The notes: generated by a model from the sequence alone, not told the origin. Numbered from the stretch's first letter, positions 1 through 5,685 are shown. The stretch: 8,913 nucleotides of DNA from an uncultured Acidimicrobiaceae bacterium (GCA_913054115.1 CAJXIS010000073.1:1-8913); one strand, 5' to 3'. A program made the numbers and translations.

Positions 1-816
1 CGTCCAGCGATTCTTGTACCTGGTGCGCAGGATCGGTGCCCGGCTGCGCGGGCTGAGGTCGCCGGCACGTCCGTACACGGACAGGTGGTCCTGGTAGATG
101 CCCGGCACGCCGAAGATGTCGAGGAACGGTCGATCCTCGAGGTTCGTGCCCCGGTACTTGACGGCGTTGTGGACGATCTCGACGACCGCCCGATACAGGC
201 GCCGGACCTCCTGACTCGAGAGCGTGTTGCACACCCGGTCGTGACGCAGCCCGGCGGTGAAGAGGATCTCGTCGCTGTAGACGTCGCCGATGCCGACGAT
301 GAAGGCGTCGTCGCAAAGGAGGTCCTTGAGCTGCGTGTCGCGCCCGAGCACCCGGCCGGCGAAGTCGGTCCAGGAGATCGGCTCGCCGATCGGGTCGAGG
401 CCCAGACGGTCGAGTTCGGGGAGGTCCTCGAAGATCGTCTCGACGTGCACCACCTGCACCTGCGAACTGCCGTCCGGGTCGATCAGGCGCAACTGTCCGC
501 CCTGGGTGAAGGTGATCGTCAACTCGGTGCCCGGTTGCCTGGCCTCCTTCGTTCGTTGTCGACGGAGCAGCGCTCCGGGACCGAGGCGTATCACGAGGTA
601 GTGGTCCTCGATCTCGATGCAGAGGTGGAGTCCGGCGCGGCGAACCGAGGCCACCTTGCGGCCTTCGAGTTGGCTGGTGAACTGCTTGCGGTTCCGGTAG
701 CCCTCCAACACGGCCATCGACGCCAACTCTGCCGACTTGATCTTGCGACCGGTGAGGTCGCGGTCGAGGTCTCTTCGGACGGTTTCGATCTCTGGTAGTT
801 CAAGTGCAATGGTCAT
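1..816 (-). CDS. Fpg/MutM-like protein lacking catalytic residues, C-terminus cut by the window edge
   Basis: The 272 visible residues run in frame to the window edge without a stop. The Fpg/Nei fold is recognisable: LPEIETVRRDL at 7-17, YRNRK at 40-44, QGGQLRLIDP at 105-114, GIGDVYSDEILF at 175-186 and VYGR at 247-250. Active Fpg begins PELPEVETV after Met removal, with proline as the Schiff-base nucleophile. Here the start is MTIALELPEIETV, so Leu5 replaces that proline, with a short extension; Glu6 is kept. The RRGK lysine is Gly62, the LGMSG loop reads LGPGA (78-82), DPRRFG reads DPDGSS (113-118), GIGN is GIGD (Asp178), and the first zinc-finger CxxC is SPRS (255-258). The ATG overlaps the rnc stop as ATGA, with GGGAG upstream, so it should be co-translated with RNase III. 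In actinobacteria this slot holds functional mutM/fpg. I infer a pseudoenzyme or DNA-binding derivative; glycosylase/AP-lyase activity is unlikely. Family call is firm, function unknown. Confidence 0.88.
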   Translation of the reverse strand, partial: MTIALELPEIETVRRDLDRDLTGRKIKSAELASMAVLEGYRNRKQFTSQLEGRKVASVRRAGLHLCIEIEDHYLVIRLGPGALLRRQRTKEARQPGTELTITFTQGGQLRLIDPDGSSQVQVVHVETIFEDLPELDRLGLDPIGEPISWTDFAGRVLGRDTQLKDLLCDDAFIVGIGDVYSDEILFTAGLRHDRVCNTLSSQEVRRLYRAVVEIVHNAVKYRGTNLEDRPFLDIFGVPGIYQDHLSVYGRAGDLSPRSRAPILRTRYKNRWT

Positions 817-1592
817 CGATCACTCCCTGCGTCGGCCAGGACGGCCGATTCCTGTTCGGTCGGTTCGGGGGCCACGAGGTCGTCGAGCCCTTCGAGTGCG
901 GTCCACGCGAGGTGCGCGGCGGCTTGTTCGGCCCGCTTCTTCGAGACGCCGGCAGCTGGTCCGTAGAAGCGACCGTCGACTTCGACCTCGGCGTGGTACC
1001 GCTTGTCGTGGGCGGGCCCCTCGGAGGTCAGTACATAGCGTGGTGGCGAGTCGAAGTGGCGTGCCACGAACTCCTGGAGTCGGGTCTTGTGGTCGTGGAC
1101 GCCCGGATCCTCGGCGGCACGGTCAATGGCGGCATCGAAGAGTTCGTCGATGACCGCGAACGCCGACTGCTGGCCGCCGTCGAGGAACACGGCCCCGATC
1201 ACAGCCTCCATGGCATCGGACAGGATCGACTCCTTGTCGCCCCCGCCCGACGTGGTCTCGCCCCGACCCAGACGAAGTGCTCCTCCGAGTTCGATGCGGC
1301 GTGCCACCTCGGCCAGGACACCGGCGTTGATGACACCGGCGCGAATGATCGTCAGGTCACCCTCGGAATGGTCGGGGTGTTCCCGGTAGAGGCGGGTGGC
1401 GACGGCAAGCCCCAGGACGGCGTCGCCCAGGAACTCGAGGCGTTCGTTGGACTCGCCACCGTTCTCGGCACACCAGGAACGGTGCGTCAACGCCTCGACC
1501 AGTAGACCGGGTTCGGTGAACCGGTGGCCGAGGCGGTCGGCGACGGCCTGAGCGTCCGTGGTCGCGGGATCAGCCGAGTCGGGAGGAGACAT
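813..1592 (-). CDS. rnc: Ribonuclease III
   Basis: This 259-residue protein is an endonuclease that cuts double-stranded RNA, as in rRNA precursor and mRNA processing in the cytoplasm. The catalytic domain covers about residues 13-160 and contains the signature NERLEFLGDAVL at 49-60, giving metal-binding Glu50, Glu53 and Asp57. The second acidic pair is Asp126 and Glu129 in SDAMEA. A dsRNA-binding domain follows at about 166-233, with HKTRLQEF (168-175) and the basic SKKRAEQAAA helix (217-226). Length is normal for bacterial RNase III. The frame is open upstream, but that part lies inside acpP, so the ATG at 1592 is the sensible start. It overlaps the end of acpP by 23 bases and has no clear ribosome-binding site, suggesting coupling to acpP translation. 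Its stop overlaps the start of the Fpg-like gene. Nothing catalytic is missing. Confidence 0.97.
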   Translation of the reverse strand: MSPPDSADPATTDAQAVADRLGHRFTEPGLLVEALTHRSWCAENGGESNERLEFLGDAVLGLAVATRLYREHPDHSEGDLTIIRAGVINAGVLAEVARRIELGGALRLGRGETTSGGGDKESILSDAMEAVIGAVFLDGGQQSAFAVIDELFDAAIDRAAEDPGVHDHKTRLQEFVARHFDSPPRYVLTSEGPAHDKRYHAEVEVDGRFYGPAAGVSKKRAEQAAAHLAWTALEGLDDLVAPEPTEQESAVLADAGSDR

Positions 1593-1860
1593 AGTCGACC
1601 GCGTCGCGCACGGTCTTGAGGTCTTCGAGGACCTCGTCTTCGATGCGGAAGCCGACCGAGCGCTCGGCCAGTTCCTCTTCGATGGCCTCGACCAACTCGA
1701 TGAGTGCGAGGGAGTCGGCGTCGAGGTCGTCGGCGAAGGAGTCGCCTTCGCCGATGTCGGACGGTTCGATCTCGAGGATGTCGGCAAGCCGGTCGCGGAC
1801 CAGGGCGAGCACCTCGTCGCGGCCGATCGGATCACCTTCGACATGGGTTTCGGCAGGCAC
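1570..1860 (-). CDS. acpP: Acyl carrier protein
   Basis: This 96-residue acidic protein carries growing acyl chains on a 4'-phosphopantetheine arm during type II fatty-acid synthesis. The attachment motif DADSLALIEL is at 47-56, with Ser50 as the modified serine, followed by the acidic recognition helix VEAIEEEL (57-64). The final helix TVRDAVDYVSSRLG ends the protein. About 10 extra residues precede the usual ACP start, and a short insertion (AERSVGF, about 65-71) sits after helix II, making it longer than the typical 75-80 residue AcpP. The start is GTG, chosen because a strong ribosome-binding site, GAGGAGG, lies a few bases upstream (around 1866-1873). plsX is immediately upstream in the same direction, fitting a lipid-synthesis block, and rnc overlaps the 3' end. 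The 177-base gap before it may contain its own promoter. Confidence 0.96.
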   Translation of the reverse strand: MPAETHVEGDPIGRDEVLALVRDRLADILEIEPSDIGEGDSFADDLDADSLALIELVEAIEEELAERSVGFRIEDEVLEDLKTVRDAVDYVSSRLG

Positions 1861-1951
1861 GGGGCCTCCTCAGGGGGTCTTCGGGGCGGACGTTGGCGGC
1901 ACCGGGTGATTCCTGGCGACAGTTCAACGTACGCAGGGTGTGTGACGGCGA

Positions 1952-1957
1952 ATTCTA
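1952..1957 (-). promoter_or_regulatory. Candidate -10 box for acpP-rnc-mutM-like
   Basis: The minus strand reads TAGAAT here, five of six bases of the TATAAT consensus, in an AT-richer patch of the plsX-acpP gap. Transcription would begin near 1945 and leave a leader of roughly 85 bases. No good -35 element lies 16-18 bases upstream; TTGAAT at 1989-1984 is 26 bases away. A promoter here would let acpP, rnc and the Fpg-like gene be expressed apart from plsX. This is a consensus match only. Confidence 0.35.
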
Positions 1958-1996
1958 CCGGATCCACATTCTGGTCGGGAGGGATTCAAATGGGCG

Positions 1997-2013
1997 GAAA
2001 CATACCGTGTTTC
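1997..2013. repeat. Perfect inverted repeat GAAACA-N5-TGTTTC between plsX and acpP
   Basis: Two perfect 6-base arms flank the 5-base centre TACCG on the plus strand. The element lies 24 bases past the plsX stop and about 40 bases upstream of the candidate -10 box of acpP. It is AT-rich compared with its surroundings. It lacks a T-run and a GC-rich stem, so it does not resemble an intrinsic terminator. The size and symmetry would suit an operator for a dimeric repressor, for instance a TetR-type lipid regulator, but no regulator gene is in the window and the binding protein is unknown. Confidence 0.4.
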
Positions 2014-2037
2014 ACCAGAACGGCGGAGTGTCGGGCG

Positions 2038-3036
2038 TCAGGCGGCCTTCGATGCCGCGATGGCATTTGCGAGATGCCCCACCACATCGGCCTCCACCAT
2101 CTCGGCGGCGGCCCGAACGGCGTTTTCGATGGCGAGCGAGCGCGACGACCCGTGGCTGATGATGCAGACTCCCCGGACCCCGAGGAGCATGGCCCCTCCA
2201 TAGGTGTCGGGGTGGAACTGCCGGTACAGCCCGTCGAGCTCGGGGCCCAGCGCCTGTGCCGCTTCTGCAGCCTCGGGACGTTCGCCAAGGCTGGTCAGCA
2301 GGGCGGTCATGAGCGCCTTCATCGACCCCTCGAGCGTCTTGAGGGCCACGTTTCCGGTGAACCCGTCGGTCACGACCACGTCGACGGCGTCGGTGAGCAG
2401 GTCGCGGCCCTCGACGTTGCCGATGAACGAGGCGTCGGTCCAGATGGCGTCCGCCATGGCCTTGTGTGCTTCCTTGACGAACGGGCTGCCCTTGCCCGGC
2501 TCCTCGCCGATCGACAGCAACGCGACCTTCGGCTCGGCGATACCGAGCCGGTCGCGGGAGAAGACGGCTCCCATCTGGCCGAACTGGACCAGCCACGACG
2601 GGCTGCATTCCGAGTTGGCACCGGCATCGAGGAGAACGGTCGGCGTGCCGCCCGGCGACGGCAGCAGCGTGGCGATGGCGGGTCGGCTGACCCCCTTGAT
2701 GCGGCCCATCCGCAGGAGGGCGCTCGCCATGGTGGCCCCGGTGTTGCCGGCACTCACCATCGCCGAGGCGACACCGTCGCGCACGGCTTCGGCGGAACGG
2801 ACCAGGGACGAGTCCTTCATGGTCCGCACGCTGGAGCCGGGATCGGCATCCATGGCGATGACCTCGGAGGCGGGCAGCACCTCGAGTCCCCCGGTGTCGG
2901 TCAGCTCCTCGGGACGACCGACGAGGATGACGGGGATGCCGTGGTCCTCATGGGCACGCAGGGCGCCGGCGACGATCTCATCCGGTGCGAAGTCGCCGCC
3001 CATCGCATCGACGGCGACGGGGAGCAGGAGGGTCAT
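2038..3036 (-). CDS. plsX: Phosphate acyltransferase PlsX
   Basis: PlsX converts acyl-ACP and inorganic phosphate into acyl-phosphate, the donor used by the membrane enzyme PlsY to start phospholipid synthesis. It is a peripheral cytoplasmic enzyme. The 332-residue protein has the family hallmarks in order: DAMGGDFAP (10-18), SAGNTGA (96-102), LLDAGAN (135-141), LLSIGEEPGKGS (173-184), GNVEGRD (206-212), VVTDGFTGNVALKT (221-234) and GGAMLLGVRG (280-289). Length is normal. The ATG at 3036 gives the usual MT...VAVDAMGGD opening; the frame stays open upstream but that part overlaps rpmF. It lies 19 bases after the rpmF stop with no strong ribosome-binding site, so it probably depends on rpmF translation. 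The rpmF-plsX pairing is widespread in bacteria, and acpP, which carries its substrate, follows. plsY is not in this window. Confidence 0.97.
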   Translation of the reverse strand: MTLLLPVAVDAMGGDFAPDEIVAGALRAHEDHGIPVILVGRPEELTDTGGLEVLPASEVIAMDADPGSSVRTMKDSSLVRSAEAVRDGVASAMVSAGNTGATMASALLRMGRIKGVSRPAIATLLPSPGGTPTVLLDAGANSECSPSWLVQFGQMGAVFSRDRLGIAEPKVALLSIGEEPGKGSPFVKEAHKAMADAIWTDASFIGNVEGRDLLTDAVDVVVTDGFTGNVALKTLEGSMKALMTALLTSLGERPEAAEAAQALGPELDGLYRQFHPDTYGGAMLLGVRGVCIISHGSSRSLAIENAVRAAAEMVEADVVGHLANAIAASKAA

Positions 3037-3055
3037 GACAACAGAGCCGAACGCC

Positions 3056-3235
3056 TCAGTCGACGTCGACGGCCTGGCGGCCGGCGTACCAGCCGCAGTT
3101 CCCGCACACGCGGTGGGGGCGGCGAACCTCGCCACAGCGGGGGCAGGTGCTGCGCGCCGAAGGGCGCAGGGTCCAGTTGGAGGCCCGGCGGCTACGGCCC
3201 TTGGCCTTGGAGGTCTTCTTCTTGGGAACGGCCAT
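3056..3235 (-). CDS. rpmF: Large-subunit ribosomal protein L32 (bL32)
   Basis: This 59-residue basic protein of the 50S subunit begins MAVPKKKTSKAKGRSRR, the standard L32 opening. It then has a zinc ribbon made of CPRC (Cys31, Cys34) and CGNC (Cys44, Cys47), so it is the zinc-binding form rather than the cysteine-free version that some actinobacteria make under zinc starvation. An in-frame start at 3280 would add 15 residues; it was rejected because the ATG at 3235 gives the canonical N-terminus. The ribosome-binding site is weak. DUF177 lies upstream and plsX downstream, the common yceD-rpmF-plsX order. The 109-base leader region contains a strong hairpin (3280-3306), which may influence expression. 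Confidence 0.97.
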   Translation of the reverse strand: MAVPKKKTSKAKGRSRRASNWTLRPSARSTCPRCGEVRRPHRVCGNCGWYAGRQAVDVD

Positions 3236-3279
3236 CGTGAACTCGCGGAGGTTGAAGCGTTCGGAGGATTTCGTCGGCA

Positions 3280-3306
3280 CCGGATCGGGCGGGAGGCCCG
3301 GTCCGG
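3280..3306 (-). promoter_or_regulatory. GC-rich hairpin upstream of rpmF
   Basis: Two 11-base arms flank a 5-base loop and match at 10 of 11 positions. In the rpmF-sense RNA the odd pair is C-A; in the opposite strand it would be a G-U wobble. The stem ends 44 bases before the rpmF start. There is no U-run after it, so it is not a classical terminator. It could be a leader structure controlling rpmF-plsX, an RNA-processing site, or a partial attenuator. Function is inferred from position only. Confidence 0.45.
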
Positions 3307-3316
3307 CGACCCGGAG

Positions 3317-3322
3317 AGGCTA
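3317..3322 (-). promoter_or_regulatory. Weak candidate -10 box for rpmF-plsX
   Basis: The minus strand reads TAGCCT, which fits the TAnnnT pattern common in GC-rich actinobacteria. A start about seven bases on, near 3310, would put the 3306-3280 hairpin at the 5' end of the transcript. No recognisable -35 hexamer is present at 17-18 bases. A 5-base inverted repeat (GACCG-N4-CGGTC, 3333-3346) lies just upstream, overlapping the DUF177 stop. This is a weak call. Confidence 0.22.
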
Positions 3323-3344
3323 GCGGGCACTCGACCGAACCCGG

Positions 3345-3902
3345 TCAGGCATCGTCACCCGGGTCGCGCAGGACGTCGAGCGCCGCCCAGCGCTGATCGC
3401 GTACCGGTTCGCCGCCGCCCTCCTCGGGCGGGGCGTCCTCGGCCATGGTCGCCGGAAAGCGATCCGGGTCCGGGCCCGCACAGTCCTCGTCGCACAGGGG
3501 CGAGAGCGGGAGGGCCAACAGGATGGCATCGCGGGCCACGACCCCGAGGTCGATGCACTCCTCGCCGGCGACCGCCTCGAGCGGATAGGTGTCGCCGGCG
3601 CCCTTCTCGTCCGGCCGGTGGGGATCTGCCGGACGGAAGACCTCGCGTACCTCGACCCGGAGATGACCGCGCACGGGCCCGAGGCAGCGCCGGCACTCCC
3701 CCGTCCAGGAAACGTCGACCGTGCCGGAGGCCACGATGTCCATGCCGCTGGCCTCGACCTCGAGGTCGATGAGGGCCTCGTCGCCATCGACGCGGACGCC
3801 ACCGATGCGCAGGCCGTCGAGGACGGCGGGCGTGCGGACCTCTCGTGGCGCGGCGCCGGGCCGGCGAAGCAGGGCGACGGGAACCCGGAGGCCCCCGGTC
3901 AT
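3345..3902 (-). CDS. DUF177 (YceD-family) protein
   Basis: The 185-residue protein matches the DUF177/YceD family that usually sits directly upstream of rpmF. Its role is not firmly established; links to 23S rRNA or ribosome assembly have been proposed for homologues. Visible hallmarks are LRVPVALLRRPG near the start (5-16), the first cysteine pair GECRRCLGPV (Cys70, Cys73), the LPLSPLCDEDCAG segment (131-143, Cys137, Cys141), and the C-terminal QRWAALDVL (170-178), which corresponds to the family's DPRWAAL. The final CxxCG of many relatives is absent: after DCAG the sequence reads PDPDRFP. The ATG at 3902 puts the family start at residue 1 and follows the SepIVA-like stop by 19 bases. An in-frame ATG at 3944 would add 14 residues and overlap that gene by 23 bases. 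Neither has a good ribosome-binding site, so the start is uncertain. Confidence 0.88.
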   Translation of the reverse strand: MTGGLRVPVALLRRPGAAPREVRTPAVLDGLRIGGVRVDGDEALIDLEVEASGMDIVASGTVDVSWTGECRRCLGPVRGHLRVEVREVFRPADPHRPDEKGAGDTYPLEAVAGEECIDLGVVARDAILLALPLSPLCDEDCAGPDPDRFPATMAEDAPPEEGGGEPVRDQRWAALDVLRDPGDDA

Positions 3903-3921
3903 GGTCGCGGCAGCTGGGCGG

Positions 3922-4581
3922 TCACTCGCCCGGCTCGTTGCCATCCTGGTCGAAGAACGACGAACTGGACCTCGGCCGCTGGGCCTCCTCAGCGGCCGCC
4001 TGCGCCGCCAGTTCGGCCGCCTCGGCCTGCTGAAGTCGCTCACGGTCGAGCACCGTCTCCTGGAGCTTGCGCCGACCCTGCGCGATGGTGTCGCGGGCAT
4101 CGGTGAGCGAGGCCTCGAAGGCCCCCAGCTTCTGATCGCAGTAGTCCTCGGTCTCGCGCCGCATTCGTCGTGTCTCCTCCCGGGCCATCTCGACGAGTTG
4201 GCGGGCCCGCTGTTCGGCCGTGCGGACGACCTCGGTGCGCACGACCAGCCGCTCGGCCTGTGACCGTGCCATCTCGAGGATCTCGTCGCCCTCGCGCCGC
4301 ACCTTGGCGAGAAACTCCTCGCGTTCCTTGAGCAGCCATCGTGCCGCCCGGAGGTCGTCCGGGAGGCGGGTGATGGCCTCGTCGAGCATCTCGAGGAGGT
4401 CCTCCTTGTTGATCATGGAGGATGCCGAGAGCGGCATCGGCCGAGCCGAGGCGACGGCTTCGCGGGCCTGGCGCATGATGCCCTCGACCTGTGGCGGGTG
4501 GTACGGGTCGGGTGTCGTCACGGAAGGCGTGGTGGGTTCTGTGGGCACGGGCGGGATGCCGGCATCGGGAACGTCGGTCAC
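3922..4581 (-). CDS. SepIVA/DivIVA-like coiled-coil protein
   Basis: This 219-residue protein has no signal peptide or membrane segment. Residues 1-35 are rich in proline and threonine. A DivIVA-like segment MINKEDLLEMLDEAITRLPDDL (split across 56-77) follows, then a long charged helix (about 78-200) rich in Glu, Arg, Ala and Gln that should form a coiled coil, and a short serine/acidic tail. The helix includes EDYCDQKLGAFEASL (145-159) and IAQGRRKLQ (166-174). These resemble, from memory, the YVDNKLAEFEEFL and GRGRHQL segments of mycobacterial SepIVA (Rv2927c), a septation factor whose gene also lies beside DUF177 and rnc. The GTG start overlaps the coaD stop as GTGA and is preceded by GGGGAG. 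Generic annotation may call it an ATP synthase subunit B-like protein because of the helix; its position argues against that. The proposed role is septum or cell-envelope organisation at the membrane. Confidence 0.8.
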   Translation of the reverse strand: MTDVPDAGIPPVPTEPTTPSVTTPDPYHPPQVEGIMRQAREAVASARPMPLSASSMINKEDLLEMLDEAITRLPDDLRAARWLLKEREEFLAKVRREGDEILEMARSQAERLVVRTEVVRTAEQRARQLVEMAREETRRMRRETEDYCDQKLGAFEASLTDARDTIAQGRRKLQETVLDRERLQQAEAAELAAQAAAEEAQRPRSSSSFFDQDGNEPGE

Positions 4582-5066
4582 CGGTCGCTGCTCCCCACCT
4601 TGGCCGCCAGTCGTCGGGAGACCGGTTCGGGAACCATCTCGGACACGTCGCCGCCCAGTCGGGAGACCTCGCGGATCAGTCGGGATGCCAGGAACGAACG
4701 GCGGGAGGCCGTCGGGAGAAATATCGTGTGCATCCCGGAGATGACGAGGTTGGTCTGCGCCATCTGCAGTTCGGCCTCGAAGTCGGAGACGGCTCGCAGG
4801 CCCTTGACGATGAAGTCGGCCCCGACCTGCTGCGCCAGCGTGACGACGAGCCCGTCGAACATCATGGTGCTGACGTTGGCGAGGTGGGCGAAGCACTCGT
4901 CGATCAGTTCCATGCGCTCTTCGAGGGTGAACAGGCCACCACCCTTCGAGGGGTTCATGAGGGTGCCGACCACGACCTCGTCGAAGAGCCGGGCGGCGGT
5001 TTCGATGAGCTCGACGTGTCCGTTGTGGACGGGGTCGAAGGATCCGGGATACAGGACTCGGGTCAC
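4578..5066 (-). CDS. coaD: Phosphopantetheine adenylyltransferase
   Basis: CoaD joins 4'-phosphopantetheine and ATP into dephospho-CoA, the penultimate step of CoA synthesis in the cytoplasm. The 162-residue protein, of normal length, begins with the nucleotidyltransferase signature YPGSFDPVHNGH (6-17), where His17 belongs to the (T/H)xGH motif. KGLRAVSDFEAELQMAQTN (88-106) is the substrate-binding stretch specific to CoaD. SFLASRLIREVSRLGGDV (124-141) corresponds to the C-terminal phosphate-binding helix, with Ala-Ser-Arg in place of the textbook Ser-Ser-Ser. The start is GTG at 5066, overlapping the rsmD stop as GTGA, with GGGAG about ten bases upstream. The rsmD-coaD pair is common in bacteria. 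Its product is the precursor of the prosthetic group on AcpP, encoded 2.7 kb downstream. Confidence 0.97.
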   Translation of the reverse strand: MTRVLYPGSFDPVHNGHVELIETAARLFDEVVVGTLMNPSKGGGLFTLEERMELIDECFAHLANVSTMMFDGLVVTLAQQVGADFIVKGLRAVSDFEAELQMAQTNLVISGMHTIFLPTASRRSFLASRLIREVSRLGGDVSEMVPEPVSRRLAAKVGSSDR

Positions 5067-5608
5067 GGGGTGGAACTCCCTGGGTCTCCGGCTTCGGGCG
5101 ACAGTATCGACACCACGGTACCCGCGTACCGTCGCTCCCTTCCGACATGCCAGCCGGGAACCTGCTCGAGCTCCCGGTCCGACTCCACGACGACCAGTGT
5201 TGCGTCGAGTCCGGCGAGCAGTGCGGGCCAGTCGTCGAATGCGTACGGCGGGTCGCAGAGGACCAGGTCCCACGGTCCGGCATTGGCCGCCAACCACGTT
5301 GGACCGTCTGCCACGACGACCTCTGCCAGGTCGGTGAAGCCGCAGGTCTCGAGGTTGGCCTCGACGATGGCGGCGTGTGTACGGGAGTGTTCGACGAACA
5401 CCGCACTGGCGGCACCACGCGACAGTGCCTCGATCCCGAGGGCTCCTGTACCGGCGAACAGGTCGAGCACCGTGGCCCCGACGACGGCACCCCGGCTGTG
5501 GAGGGCGTTGAACATCGCTTCCCGCACCCGGTCGCCGGTCGGACGGATCCCGTCGTCTGCGGGGACGGCCAGCCGCCGACCACGTGCGGTACCGGCCACG
5601 ACGCGCAT
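5063..5608 (-). CDS. rsmD: 16S rRNA (guanine-966-N2)-methyltransferase
   Basis: RsmD methylates G966 of 16S rRNA (E. coli numbering) using S-adenosylmethionine. The 181-residue protein opens with the family's VVAGTARGRRLAVP (3-16) and RPTGDRVREAMFNAL (22-36). The SAM-binding motif I is VLDLFAGTGALGIEALSRGA (47-66), with Glu73 of FVEHS as the probable ribose ligand, and the catalytic motif IV is DPPY (119-122). Length is typical. An in-frame ATG at 5650 would add 14 residues, but the ATG at 5608 gives the canonical MRVVAGTARG opening. No ribosome-binding site is seen; a CATACT hexamer ends six bases before the ATG, so the transcript may be leaderless. It begins the coupled block rsmD-coaD-SepIVA-like and faces away from the small plus-strand gene. 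Confidence 0.95.
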   Translation of the reverse strand: MRVVAGTARGRRLAVPADDGIRPTGDRVREAMFNALHSRGAVVGATVLDLFAGTGALGIEALSRGAASAVFVEHSRTHAAIVEANLETCGFTDLAEVVVADGPTWLAANAGPWDLVLCDPPYAFDDWPALLAGLDATLVVVESDRELEQVPGWHVGRERRYAGTVVSILSPEAGDPGSSTP

Positions 5609-5614
5609 GACCCA

Positions 5615-5620
5615 AGTATG
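5615..5620 (-). promoter_or_regulatory. Candidate -10 box for rsmD, leaderless arrangement
   Basis: The minus strand reads CATACT, four of six bases of TATAAT, ending six bases before the rsmD ATG. Transcription would then start at or next to the start codon, which agrees with the lack of a ribosome-binding site. It lies inside the imperfect palindrome CCCA-AGTA-TGGG (5611-5622). No convincing -35 is present. A promoter is needed somewhere in this 77-base gap because the gene on the other side is divergent. Confidence 0.35.
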
Positions 5621-5672
5621 GGCCGTGGCTCGGCGTTCAGCGCCGGTCATTCGGCAACCCGCCGCAGGTGGC

Positions 5673-5678
5673 TACCCT
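5673..5678 (+). promoter_or_regulatory. Candidate -10 box for the small cysteine-pair gene
   Basis: TACCCT fits TAnnnT and lies seven bases before the GTG at 5686, the spacing expected of a leaderless actinobacterial transcript. No ribosome-binding site is present before this GTG or the one at 5668. The base pattern at -35 (TTCGGC, 5650-5655, 17 bases away) is a poor match. The placement favours GTG 5686 over GTG 5668, since the latter would lie upstream of the promoter. Confidence 0.4.
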
Positions 5679-5685
5679 CCGGTCC

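Noticed and set aside
1..816. Missing Fpg residues caused by frameshift or sequencing error
   Set aside because: The frame is continuous for 272 codons and the residues flanking each lost site are conserved and in register, so these are substitutions and not frame errors.
1593..1967. N-terminal extension of rnc to position 1967
   Set aside because: It would run through all of acpP in another frame and adds Arg/Ser/Pro-rich sequence with no family match; ATG 1592 gives a normal RNase III.
1558..3240. 560-codon plus-strand open frame opposite plsX, acpP and rpmF
   Set aside because: It spans several well-supported minus-strand genes, its translation is low-complexity with no recognisable domain, and long antisense frames are expected at this GC content.
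4686..4696. CoaD Ser-Ser-Ser replaced by Ala-Ser-Arg as a sign of inactivity
   Set aside because: To my knowledge Arg at the third position is common in CoaD proteins, and the GSFDPxHxGH and KGLRAVSDFE motifs are intact.
4582..5583. Extension of the SepIVA-like frame upstream through coaD and rsmD
   Set aside because: The region is explained by coaD and rsmD; the GTG at 4581 has a GTGA overlap and an upstream GGGGAG.
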